The notes under the pieces were generated by a model. That model did no database searches and was not told the DNA's origin. It saw nothing but the letters and a program-made list of their open reading frames with translations. From Maylandia zebra (Eukaryota > Chordata > Actinopteri > Cichliformes > Cichlidae), in NCBI RefSeq assembly GCF_041146795.1, contig NC_135174.1, positions 17,788,878-17,852,877 of the forward strand: 64,000 nucleotides of DNA, read 5' to 3'. The position numbers and the translations under genes were made by a program. Below are positions 13,501 through 25,500 of this stretch, piece by piece (the stretch's first letter is position 1; the number at the start of each line of letters is the position of its first letter).

Positions 13501-16500
13501 AAACTTCACAAGCCTTGACTTGTGATTACTGGATGCAATAAAAAAAAAAGAGGTGACACCGGTTTGTGTCAACTTCTTCAATTTTTCTCAGAGCTTACTG
13601 AAAAAGATTAGGGTTTTCTTTATTAGTCCGAGTTGTGCAACTATTCAAAACAACGACCTGCTCATGCATGCAAATGCACAAGAAAAGCCAATATGCTAGA
13701 TTTTCACACGTTGCGTATGACCAGCTGTTGTCCCAGGTAGAAGGTCAGTTAAAAATGGAGAGGAAAAAAAGGAGTTTACTCAGTGACATACCATCCTGTT
13801 TATCTTTTTTAGGTTCAAATGTCAGAAGGGTCACATTCCTGCTCCTGGAAAACTCTCACAGCAACCTGTCTACCACGGCTGGCTTCAAATCTCATATAAG
13901 AAAAGCAGGCCGTGTGCTGATACGGGATTTAATTCTGTCCTTATTGCTCGTTCTTGGACGCCGAGTGATATAACCCAACTTGTTAACAAAAAGGACCAAG
14001 TGTACGAACAGCTACAGCATTTCTCTAGCTCATGGGGTAATTAAACAACATGAGGCTACAGTTTAATTAACATACTGAAATAAAAAAAAAAGCTGGTACA
14101 ATGTATACCAAATAGGGCCAAGAGTCTGATCCCTCGTTTCTTTTAAGTTTCTCAGCTCCCCTGATTTTTGTAAGGAACAATATGCAATTACTTCAAGAGA
14201 ACTTGAGTTTTGCAAATGTGCAGGAAGTAAAAGCATTAAGTGGGGATCTATTCAACCACAAATGCAGTACAGTCTTCAGCCTTACTGAAAGGAAGAAGAC
14301 AATGAGTCTTTTTGGGCTTCACAGTCACCTGCTCATGCATGCAAATGCATTTAAAAAAAAACCCATTATGCTATATTTTCACACTCATGTATACTTTGAG
14401 AGCTATGGCCCAAGAACTAGTGCTCTTCATGGGAAAATAAATGCAGTGTGATCAGAGTGTGAGAACGGTTTTCAGAGTTTGGGATGACGAAACCTGTGGG
14501 TTTATCCCTTTGCTAATTTTTAGACATGTAATAACAAAGACCTTGCTTGGGGCATCGTCGGTTTTCCCACAGCTAAAGAAAAATATGTTGTACACTTGCA
14601 ATGAATGTCTAAACGCTGCAGATAGTAATCTTCATGCTTCCTAAAGAGCAGCTAAGCTTGTACGCTTCAGGTAGTCATAATAGTTTTGAGCTCCATCCAT
14701 CCGCTTCTCCTTTTCAGGGTCCCGGGAGCCTATCCCAGCTATCATAAAACATGCACACTCCACACAGAAAGACCCCGGCCTGATGATGGAATTGAACTCA
14801 GGACCTTCTTGCTGTGCGGTTAACAGGTTAACATCCAGATTAATGTCCAAGTCTGACAAAACTCATGATATATATCATGAAGATGGCCAGATTCAAAAAG
14901 CTTCATTCTTGAGTCCAAAAAGAGAGATTGTACTCATATGAATGACATTTTTCATTATGTTGCATCACAATAAACTTGACCTCGGACTACCATCCTTGAG
15001 TCCAAATGGCTGTTTGTTCAAAATTACAAGAAGTGCCCTCCACAACTCCAACACATATGCACACATTCAACCAAAAACATTAAGACATAATGCCACAGAC
15101 GAAGTCTTGAAAATATAGCCAATGTTGCAACATAAAATATTTAAGTAATGTCTTTGGTGAATGAATTAAATATCTGGAATTTGCATCTACGTGAAGACTG
15201 ACAACTATATAAGCCTGATGAATAAACTTGTACTTGTCAGGAGGACAACTAGTCCTAAAAGTGGGAAGTCCACCAGGTCAAAAACGAATATGCTGCATCT
15301 TTTCCCACAGTGTGACGTCAAATAAACAGATAACATCCGTCTTGATTCATGCAGGTACCAGCAGTGTCATCTAACACCAAAATAAAGCACGTAGAGATCT
15401 GAATGCTGTAGTTGCTGTGGCACCATCAATCTTTCAAACTCTTTGGAAAAGTTGGTACATTTAAAATTCGAAATAAAACACCTTAAATAATACATCGCTT
15501 AGCATTTTCATAGTAGTGGATAAAAAGCTATGTAAATGAAAAATGGCTTCAGATGAGATGGAAAAGCTAAACTATCACAAAATCTAGATGAAACTAGCAT
15601 GATTATCAAATGGTTTAAGAAAGCCCGATGACATAATTCAAAAACAAAATCTTTAAGACGCCAGGATGGACCAAGTATAAAAATGGACACACCATACGAG
15701 CGTGGTTACTGGTGACTCATGCACACTTGAGTAAGCTGACTTAATTTTTTGCCGACTGACTTTTTTTTTTTGCTTGCCAGCATTGAGATAAGACGTCTTT
15801 ACAGCATAGCTGTCAGACGATGTGAGATTTCCTGTCTTAACTCCTTGCTCCCCTACCCGAGCTCCCTCCCCACTGCCCACCAATAGCAGAGACTGTTCAA
15901 GGATTACAGTGGACAACACAGCATATGTTGCCAGATCATAGATGGATGACGACACATTACTCACACACAGGCAATAAAAAACTGCGTATACAGCAGATTA
16001 TATTTGTTAGAAGTTCAAAAATGGGATCATAAAGCCACCACTACAATTTAATTGCTTCATTAGGCTCGTTTGTGCATTAAATTGGCTCAACTGTTAAGAT
16101 ATGTCTTCCTTCAAGAATAATTTTGCCAGTTGTTTTACCCTCCTATTTAAAGTAAGGAAGCCTGTAACAGAAGCAATCACGGACAAAAAAAAAACAAGCT
16201 AATTTTTCATTTTGTAATTTTTATAGTTCAACTCAATAGGGTTGTTTTTTTTGTTTTTTTAGGAAGCTGTTTAATAATGCTGGACTACAAAGAATAGAAG
16301 CTCTTGTCTATGTGTAAGGTTCATCTCAAAAAGCCTTAACCAACACCTCAATGTCACAGCGTAAGCCCAGTAAAGGAGATGGACTAATGTTTTTAGCCCT
16401 TCAATCAAATGCTTTACTCAGGACAAACCCCTGACAGGGCTGAAACAGTGTAACAAGATTAACGGATGACACTGCTGAGGCAAGTGGTGCGCGTGTGTGT

Positions 16501-19500
16501 TTTCAAAAATGCAATTATTTCTTTAATAAGCCTCCAGGGTCTTTCTAGCACACATGCACGCACACACATGCACGCATGAACTCAGAGTATCAGTCTAGTC
16601 CTGCAGAGAAGGAGTCAGGGCAGTGCCGGCCACTGCCTGGCACCAGACAGACCCCCGCCATCCACTCACCATGCTGACGCTAGGGATTAATACTTGGACT
16701 GCCGAAATGTGCGGTGGGGGCTGATGTGGACTCTGTGTGTCTGAGTGTGAGTGTTTCTAGGTGACTGGGGGAGGGGTCATGGGGCGCCACCTGCTTCATC
16801 TCAGACAAAACAAAGTGAGTCAAAGTAGTGCTCTCCCTCACTTACATTTACCATGAAAAACCCCCACAAAAGAATCCCACACATCCAAGTTTTATGTAGT
16901 TTTTGGAACTTAATATTAATAACTTAGTAACAAAGTAGCCAAAGAAATTTGTGTGTTGAATTCTTGTCTTTTAGTCATTAAAAATGTACGTGACCATTCC
17001 CATTAACTAATGTATACTATGAGTTTTTAGAGTCAATACTTTTAATGCAAAGATTCATCTTTCATTCATTCAGGTACTGAATTTTATACATGTAAGAGAA
17101 TTAATTTTAAGGGGGTTAACCCTTCTTTATAACCCCAAAATGAGGTTCTTGAAATGCCAATATTGTTTTTAATGATTGATATTGTTTTCCTTCTTTTACT
17201 AAAACTCAGGTATCGTGACCATTTACAAATACTATCCAGTTATAAAAGCTGCTCTATTGTTCACTCAAAAACAATTTTTGAGTGATTTTGTTTTTTGTTG
17301 CATTTGGCTCAAATGTAAAATTATGGTAGGAAGTTTACATAGAGTCATGAGAATGTCATGGTAAATTTAGGCTTTTCAATATTAATTACTGTTAATTTAA
17401 TTAACTGTTTTTCAAAGATATACATACAGGCTCATATATATGGCTCATATATATACACACATACCTCGACTAATTTTTGGTTAAGTTAACTTAGCAGAAA
17501 TGGAAGTTCATTTAAATTGGTTGACTTCCTGGCTTTAAATGTAATGTAATTTCTTGTCTTTTAGTCATTACCACCATTACCACCTTGGAAAAAGAACAGT
17601 TCAAAAATAATATTAAAAGAACGATAAGTGTAGGTGAACTTCTGCCCAAAACTGTATATGTATAAATTTAGAAAAGATTTTTGTACAAAACAGAACAAAT
17701 TCTGTCAGAATCAGAGCCACTTTAGGCAACAACCTTTTTAAGTGGGGAATTAACTGTAAGCCAGGCTCATTAAAACAATTAAGTCGACAAAATCTTGACC
17801 TTTCAGTCATGCAAGAACTGAGCAGACGAGTTACGTGTGCACACCATCAGTGAGTGGAGAGCATGAACACAAACAGGAAACACAAATGAGGAGAGCCAAC
17901 AAGAGCCAAGTAAAGAACCTACAAAACCCGTTCTGCAGTTTCTTATGACTACAAAAACATGACAGCTCACTTTCATCTGAGATAGGTGATACTGAGACAC
18001 ACACACCACTTTCAGCACTCACTCTTAAATGAGGTAGGAGGTGAGTGTGACTAGTCAGCACTCTGAGGCCCCCCAACATTGATTAGAAAAGCACCTCTAG
18101 AGGTCACAAATGACAAGTGAGGACTGTCAACCTCTTAAGCCTGTTTTACCCACAATAACTGTGACTGAGGCCTTCATGGCCTATAGAGTGATGTTCACCA
18201 GAATTACAACTGATCAAGTGACCTGACTTGTGCAAATATGGGAAGCACCTTCTTTCATGTGACAGTATCTTTTTGTTTACCTTGCTTTTTTTTCCTGGTG
18301 GTGGCATACTGGGACTGTTGCAGTGAGCTTGGAGCAGTCTTCCTGTAGATGCTGTTACGATCCAGTGAGCCCACATAAACAGGCTTCCGGCCCATTTTTG
18401 AACTTGCGCTCCCCCCGCTTGACTCATATCCCTTCTCCTGCTCATCACTGTGCACAACAGGATCCTCAAATGGTTGTATTTCACCGAGGGCCAATGTTTG
18501 GTTCTGCTGCTCAACCCACTCCTCAGTCTTGCGATCTTTTGTAGGGTATTCCTCATATTGTGAATCTATAGACAGTGAACGCAAATCTCGGTATCGGTCT
18601 CGATACTTGTCTCGATACTCTTCCTTAGAGTATCGGCCATCATCCTCACGGTCGTAGTGGTCATAGTGGCCCGCAGCCCTCAGGTCAAGGTGTTCCCTTG
18701 TTTTGTAGTTCTGTCTGTGGTCGTACTGATCATCTCTCCAGTCATCTCCTGCGTCCTTGTATCTGTAATACCGGTCCCTCTCTTTATAATTCCAGCGTCC
18801 ATCAACTTCAGAGTCATACTGGTGTCTTCCTCTACTGGTGTACCGTTCGTCAGCTCTTCGGTGAGCGTCCCTGTTATCTTCTCTGCGGTCATAGTGATGG
18901 TCGGCACGCCGATCGTAGTGATAGTCCTTCTGTTTTCGCTCATCATAGTAGCGGTCCTCATCTCGACGATGGTGAGAGTCCTCGTCTCTGGAGCGATGCC
19001 TGTCTTTCGAGTCATAATAATCCCTGTCAGGGTCACTGTAGTATTCACGGTCCCTGTAATTGTCTCTGTGTGAATAAGTGTTTTTATGATCATGGTAGTC
19101 TTCAAGCTCACTGTTGTAACTTTCATGCTCTCTGAGATCATGTCTACGGTGTTTCCGGCTTTCATAGTATTTCTTTTCCTTGTCTTCGTAACGCTCATTG
19201 TATTTCCTTTCATAATAATCCCTGTGCCTGTATTTGTCATTGTACTCATACTCCTCCATGTCACTGTGACTACGATGGTCATAACGTTCAGAGTCACTTT
19301 CTCTTACCCTGCCATCTCTCCTTCTGTCCTTGTCCAGTGTACTATAACCTTCTTGAGTTCTGAAATCATGAGTTCCTTGTTCTTGTGGCACTCTGTTGTA
19401 GCCCTGGTGGCTGTAATCTTCAGGACCCTGATAAAAACAATGTTTGCCTTTCCATTCTGATATCCTCAAGTTTAGGTGACCATCTTCTGAACGAGGGTGA

Positions 19501-22500
19501 AAGTAAACGTCCTGGCCTTGAGGCCTTGTATCCATGAAAGCTGCCCTATGACGGTCTTCATACTCCCAGCTCTGTTGGTGGATGACGTTGCCCTGTGTAA
19601 CTTGGGCTTGGTACTGCACTTGCCACGGAGGTGGTACATGCATAGGAGGCTGTATCGGGCCAACGGGTACCATTGGGCCAACGGGCACCATTGGGCCAGC
19701 TGGCACCATTGGGCCACCATGTACTGGCATAGGTGGAGCTGGAAGTGGGTCACCGGGATGCGCTAATAAGACTGGTGCCTGAGGAGTGCCAGGAGGAACG
19801 ACTCCATACCCTGGATATCCAACCTGTTGCTGCTGTAGCTGCAGTTGTTGTAAATGTTGCAGATGGGCAATCCTTTCCCTCTCTTTTGCCAAGTCAGCGT
19901 CCCCCAGCTCCTCCACGCTTTTTCCTCTCCTCATTGGAGCACCACCTGGATGATTCCAATCCACTGGACCAAACATGACTGGGTTGCCATAAACTGCGGG
20001 GCTCTTCATGCCTCCTGCTGTTTAAATCAGCCTGCCTGGAGCTGATACAGTTTCTTGCTCAACGTGGCTTAAAATCTATTTCCAAAGTCCTGCATTCCAT
20101 AACAAAGCGCTGTGGGAGACTCCACCTGCCTGACATATTGTCTGTAACTCTCCACTTGTTCTTTCTGCCTCCTCTCCACTGCCTCCGCAGGACTGCCTGG
20201 CCAAAGCACCTCCCCAACCCTCAGCGCAACTGAAACAGTCCTCCCCGTAGCCACCTCAGCGAATCATGGAAGGGAAGGAGTGGCCTCCTTGGGTTAATGA
20301 TTCAGTAGAGTCACATGAGTGGAAGCTTAGCCCAACAGCTCCTCCCATTGTTTAAACTGGTTAGTAGCTGTGTTTGCAGGAAAACAGCCTGTCTGGAGAT
20401 TTTCTTTGAAGGTAGATGAGGACAAACTTCACAGTCTGCCTTTGCATGCCCCCCCCCACCCCCCCCCCCCACCCCACCCATCGCATGAACAATCCTGTCT
20501 TTTCTTGTATCCTGTTTTCTTTGTTTTTGTTCTTTCCGGTGGGCTTCAGTGCAATTCCCACCACATCACTGACCTAACTCACTTTCGGCTGCGTGTACAA
20601 CCAGCTTTAGTATTGCTATTGTAACTTTCTGGTGTTATCTTTAACTCATTCACTGCCAGCCATTGGCAGTGAATGAGTTAAACCCATTGACTCATTCACT
20701 GCAATTGACGGCTATAGACGTCAATGGCAGTGAATGAGTTAACCTTGAACTAACTTCATCCTTACAGTTTGACTTTGCCCCTGCATATCATGAAAGTGCA
20801 ACCACTAAGGCACAAAGACTGCCACGTGATGTCGTTGGAAAGAATTTCGCTTTTAAATGTATAAATGATTAAAAGATGAGTGTGAAGCAGCAAACAAGTA
20901 AAGTATCTGTATTTATTCACCGAGTGTGGAGAGGGAACGTCTTTGAAAGCATATGCAGCCTGATCAAGCCAGAGCAGCTAGTGAAAACGTAGCTGCTGGT
21001 GAGTACAATGAACTATTGTTGGAGACTGTCCCCACTCTCAGAAGAGACACGATCCTTTGAGTGTGAGAAAAAAACTGGGCTATTCATAAAGCGGGAGTAT
21101 AAGATCGCCTCCCTTAATCTCCATCAGTTCCAAAGGGACAGGTTTAAAGGGACCTGCTTAAACTAAAATGTTTAAATGTTTATGTGATACACACGGAAAC
21201 ATAGACATGAACTAGTTTTAATCTAAAACATAATTGGTTGGTTCACTGAATACCTAGTTTAGGAATTACAGGGCAAATAAAACCAGGCTAGTTTATAAAA
21301 CCAGAGCTTATGTCTCAATAAAAGGCTTTACGAATGTTAAATTCAGAGAAGAAAAGTCAAAATGAAACACAAGCACAGATGCAGCTAAAACAGACTTCAG
21401 AGTCTGTGAATACATTACAAAATACAGCTGTTTTTAGTCTTGATTACTGTAAGTATTTAATATCCATGATTTAGCAACTCATCCGTCAATCCTCAGTTTC
21501 ACAAGGTAGGACTGAGTATAGAAATCCTACTTAGACATTGTTCTTTTCTTACATCAGACTTGTTTAATTATCAGTTTTCAACATCTCAGCTTTCAATAGC
21601 AGAACACGACCGAAACTGTGTTTGTGTGCTTGGCTGCAGGAATGTCAAATACAGCATTCCTCTCTGTGGCTGTGTCCGCTTACGTGCATGTGCGGGACTT
21701 GATTAATAATTAGATTTCTTGCAAAAGCAACATCCAGAAATAAGGTCATATATTAAGCCTTTCTACTTTCTCATAGTGGGCCAACTGAGGGAAACCTGAA
21801 TCTGACACGGATACTGCAAACCGTGACAAACAGATCAGGATCGGGCTGTGGTGTCGTGAAAGTTGAAGGGAGGCGTTTTAATTAAAAGGTACTCAAGGTC
21901 AAAGAGCTTAAAGAGAAAAGAAAACCCTGCACTTGTCTGTAAGAAAGGGAGCACTGTTTACTGCCACCAAGCACTTTTTAAAGGCTTTTTTAAACAGGCT
22001 TTGTCACATAATTACTATAGCATATAGAACATATGGTACTAGTTGGACAAAAAGATCAAAACATTAGCTTTTGGCACAGTCGTATCACATAAAACATTTT
22101 TGTCCTACAATATCCACAAACTCATACTAACTGCACATGAAAGAAATCATATCGAGATTATATGATGAACCTCAATAAGCCATATTGTGACATGCATCAT
22201 CAGCTATAGGTTTGAGCCATACAAACAATACTTAAATGCATTTTTCTCCTCTTTTTATAACACGCTGTTCCCAAAACATTGATGCTGTTCATCTGGATGT
22301 AGCATTTTCAGTGGGAGGAATATCGTTTAACATTTCACCCCAAAAGGGACGTGTTTAGCATTTAAAACTTATTAATAAACCCTGATTAATGTAGCATGTG
22401 TTCAAAAATATTATCCCTGTTTATGGGTTTGAAGTGGCCTCAGGAAAGTAAATAAAAGGCAGAGCAGTGTTGAAGTTACTCCCTGCCTTGTCACAATAAG

Positions 22501-25500
22501 CTTCTATTGTCTTTTTGATGTCACACTTATAAACACACCCTGTAAAAGCATTCATTCCTAAGTGGCGCGTGTGTCTATACAGACACATAGCATCAGGATG
22601 ACAAACGAGTTTTTTTGCTACAAAGATCCTGAAAGAATTCCTGATATGTGCACACCTTTATCCAAGCATTAAATGGGAATAACAAAGACAAATGTAATGT
22701 TGTACCTACACTGTAGACTAAAAGCTTTTCTTTGCAATGCTTTGATTATCATGTCAAACACTGTTTTCCTCTTCAGCAAATACCAAAGGAAAAAGGAGAC
22801 TGAATATCTGATTTATTGCTGTGAATGGAGGGTGAAAGAATTCCTGCAGTGTTGTAAGGAAACAGAAAATATGTGGCTGTATGACCCTTAATGGAACCTG
22901 TAGCCACCAGATCCTGTTCCTGCCCTGAGGCTGATTGTTTTAGTAGCAAACACCAAGACCAAGAATTCAAAAGCACAGGAGAGTGATTGATAAAATATAA
23001 TCATTATGAGTGATTGGATTTAAGGCTTCTTAATGAAGACTAAAAAACTATTTTAAAGTGTATTAATTAATTAAACGAGTACATGCCCATACTACAGTTA
23101 TCTGGTCTGCTTGTACTGTTGACAAAGTGATATACTTACTCACTATGAAAAAAGTAATAAACAGTGCTGTTTATACAAACAGAAGATAAATAGGGATCAG
23201 ATTTTTTAAGTGTCCTTTTTTTAGCTTCGCTACTATAAAAATGTCATTTTAATCCATTCTCAGATGGTGACATCAAAATGCACTACTGTGAAAAGGTCCT
23301 GGGAAAAAAAGACATCTCTTATTTCTTTTTATTTTACTGGGAACGTGGAAAAAATACGTGATTCAATTTACAGAAACATGCATGTAAACAAGCATATAAG
23401 ACAAAAAAATCTGAGTTTGTACAATTCTATCGATAAAAGTCATCCATCTTTATATTTCTTAAGTACGTGGCTTTCAGATACTATTCATCTGTAGACAGTT
23501 TGTCTTTCTCTAATAGGCTGTTCCAATGCCAGCATGTTATCTAAAGATTACTCATTTACGGTGGACAGTAAAGCAGCTGAGGATTGGTTCCTCCCATAGT
23601 TTTACAGTTGTTTTGCTTTTACCAAGTTTATAGTGGTTTTCCACTTCTAAGTATTGTTATATTTCTATCATGATTGTTTAGGCATGCATCGCATGCTTGA
23701 CAAGCAAGGATATATATTTTAGATGTTATAAATGTCTCTTTGTGTTCCTCTTCCTATCCCTGTGTAAAGCACTTGGATGTGTAGTGACGCAATAAAGTGA
23801 AAACTACACATAAATTTGACTCGAAATTCCACTAAAGAAAATTCTGTGTTTTTGCAACAGGCTGCTAGTACAAAGTGCCTAAAGGTCGAATTTATGTCTA
23901 GAAACACTGGTTCCTTAGGTGTCTTGTTTATGTTTGAATGATCTTTAGGTCATTATGAAGTGATTTATCTGCAATAAAATCCTCTGAAAATGGTCAGGTG
24001 CAAGGACTAGATTGGCTGCCTTTTCCCTCATTTTCAATGTCCACGGAAAAATTTGAATGACCTCCAAAGATCCTAGAGAAATATTGCTCCAAATCATTTT
24101 AGCAAAAATCAAGGCTGGTTCAACAGAAGCAAATGATAAAGAAATGAGGGGGTGGCTCAAGACTTGCACAGTGCATCATATATATATATAATAAAATCAA
24201 GCTTTGTGGATATAAATTACTCTTCTGTCATGAAATTAAAATCATACAATGCTTCATAAGAGTTATAAGGGTATAAATGCTAAAAATGGGACATTTTAGC
24301 CCATTGCTAGATGGTTTCAGGGCATAAATAATATCAGACATAATTATCTGATGTAGATAAATATTGGCATAATATAACTCCTTATCATATAGAAGTTTAA
24401 AGACATTATCTGCTGGGAAAATACCTCAAAATCATTTATTACAATGATGCAGGATTTACCTTAATAGCCATATAAAACTTGAGAAGTGGTAGCTATGATA
24501 GGAAAAATATTTTATAACGTAATATTTTGTTATAAGTGAATATTTTTAATATTTTCAGAGTAGCACTAAACCTTCAACTCCTATACTGCTATAACCCACA
24601 GGGACCGTAACTTTGGTTGTGCAGCTTACGTCCAAACCAAAATAAATTACTCAGTCAATACAACACAGACTGGTAAATATCTAATAACCACACCTCTTAC
24701 ATCCCCATAGAATTCAGTCTCACCTGCCATTCTGTGTGCCGTTGCTTTCTGAGTCCAAACAGTGAGGAGAGCTGTGCCACGGGCCATGTCACAGCTCGCC
24801 ACAACCACACTTTGGTTCCCACTCTAGAGTGGGCCATGCTCCGTCTCCACTTTATGCTATTACAAAATTCCCCAAATCCCATTCAGTTCCCCCGGGATCT
24901 TTACTCATCTTGGAAAGGAAGCGACGATGGAGGGGGGAAACAGGGGAAAAGGTCCAGAGGGAGAAACTTGGAGTGAGTACGAAAGCCACTTATGTGGCAC
25001 TGCTAACCCTTTCACTATGTGCAGGAATGCAATTCATATCTATGTGAAAAAATGTTGGGCTACCAAAGACAGCACAGTGCGCCCGGACGGCAGCAAGCAA
25101 TGAAAGCCCAATAGCTCTGAATGACAGTGATCTATCAACTGCTGGTTTATTTTATCTACAACTCTGGACGAAGATCATTTAATTTCATGTTATTTACCAA
25201 TCAAATAATTACGTTTTTAAGATACTCTTACACTTAGTTATGGAAATAATTTACTGCTGAAGCAGGAAATCACTGACAGCAAACGAGATACAAAAACTGT
25301 GAACAGCAATAAAAACCTCACTGTAAAGGCGCTCCACAGTGGTTCTGCCACATTCGCTGTAGTTTTATCATTAGCACTGTACAGAGGGAAAGCAACCCCC
25401 CCCCCGACATGTACATACACACCACAGACAGACAGACAGTTATGATAATCCTTAATTTAAATATACAGTTCCCCTTCCGTTGATGACTGCAGACAGTAAA

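Larger units (their letters stand above)
8574..18280 (-). other. dnmbp: dnmbp intron between alternative exon and DH exons
   Basis: 9.7 kb. It holds the SINE, the SINE tail, the LINE fragment at 14.7 kb and the octamer-bearing repeat pair. It also holds a possible extra first exon near 16.67 kb, whose donor is CAGCATG|GTGAGT. A moderately CpG-rich patch lies at 10190-10520. No other coding exon recognised. Confidence 0.7.

Noticed and set aside
18657..19460. Long plus-strand frames with Val/Ile-rich proteins
   Set aside because: They are the antisense shadow of the Arg/Asp/Tyr-rich alternative exon; no start context, splice or family support.
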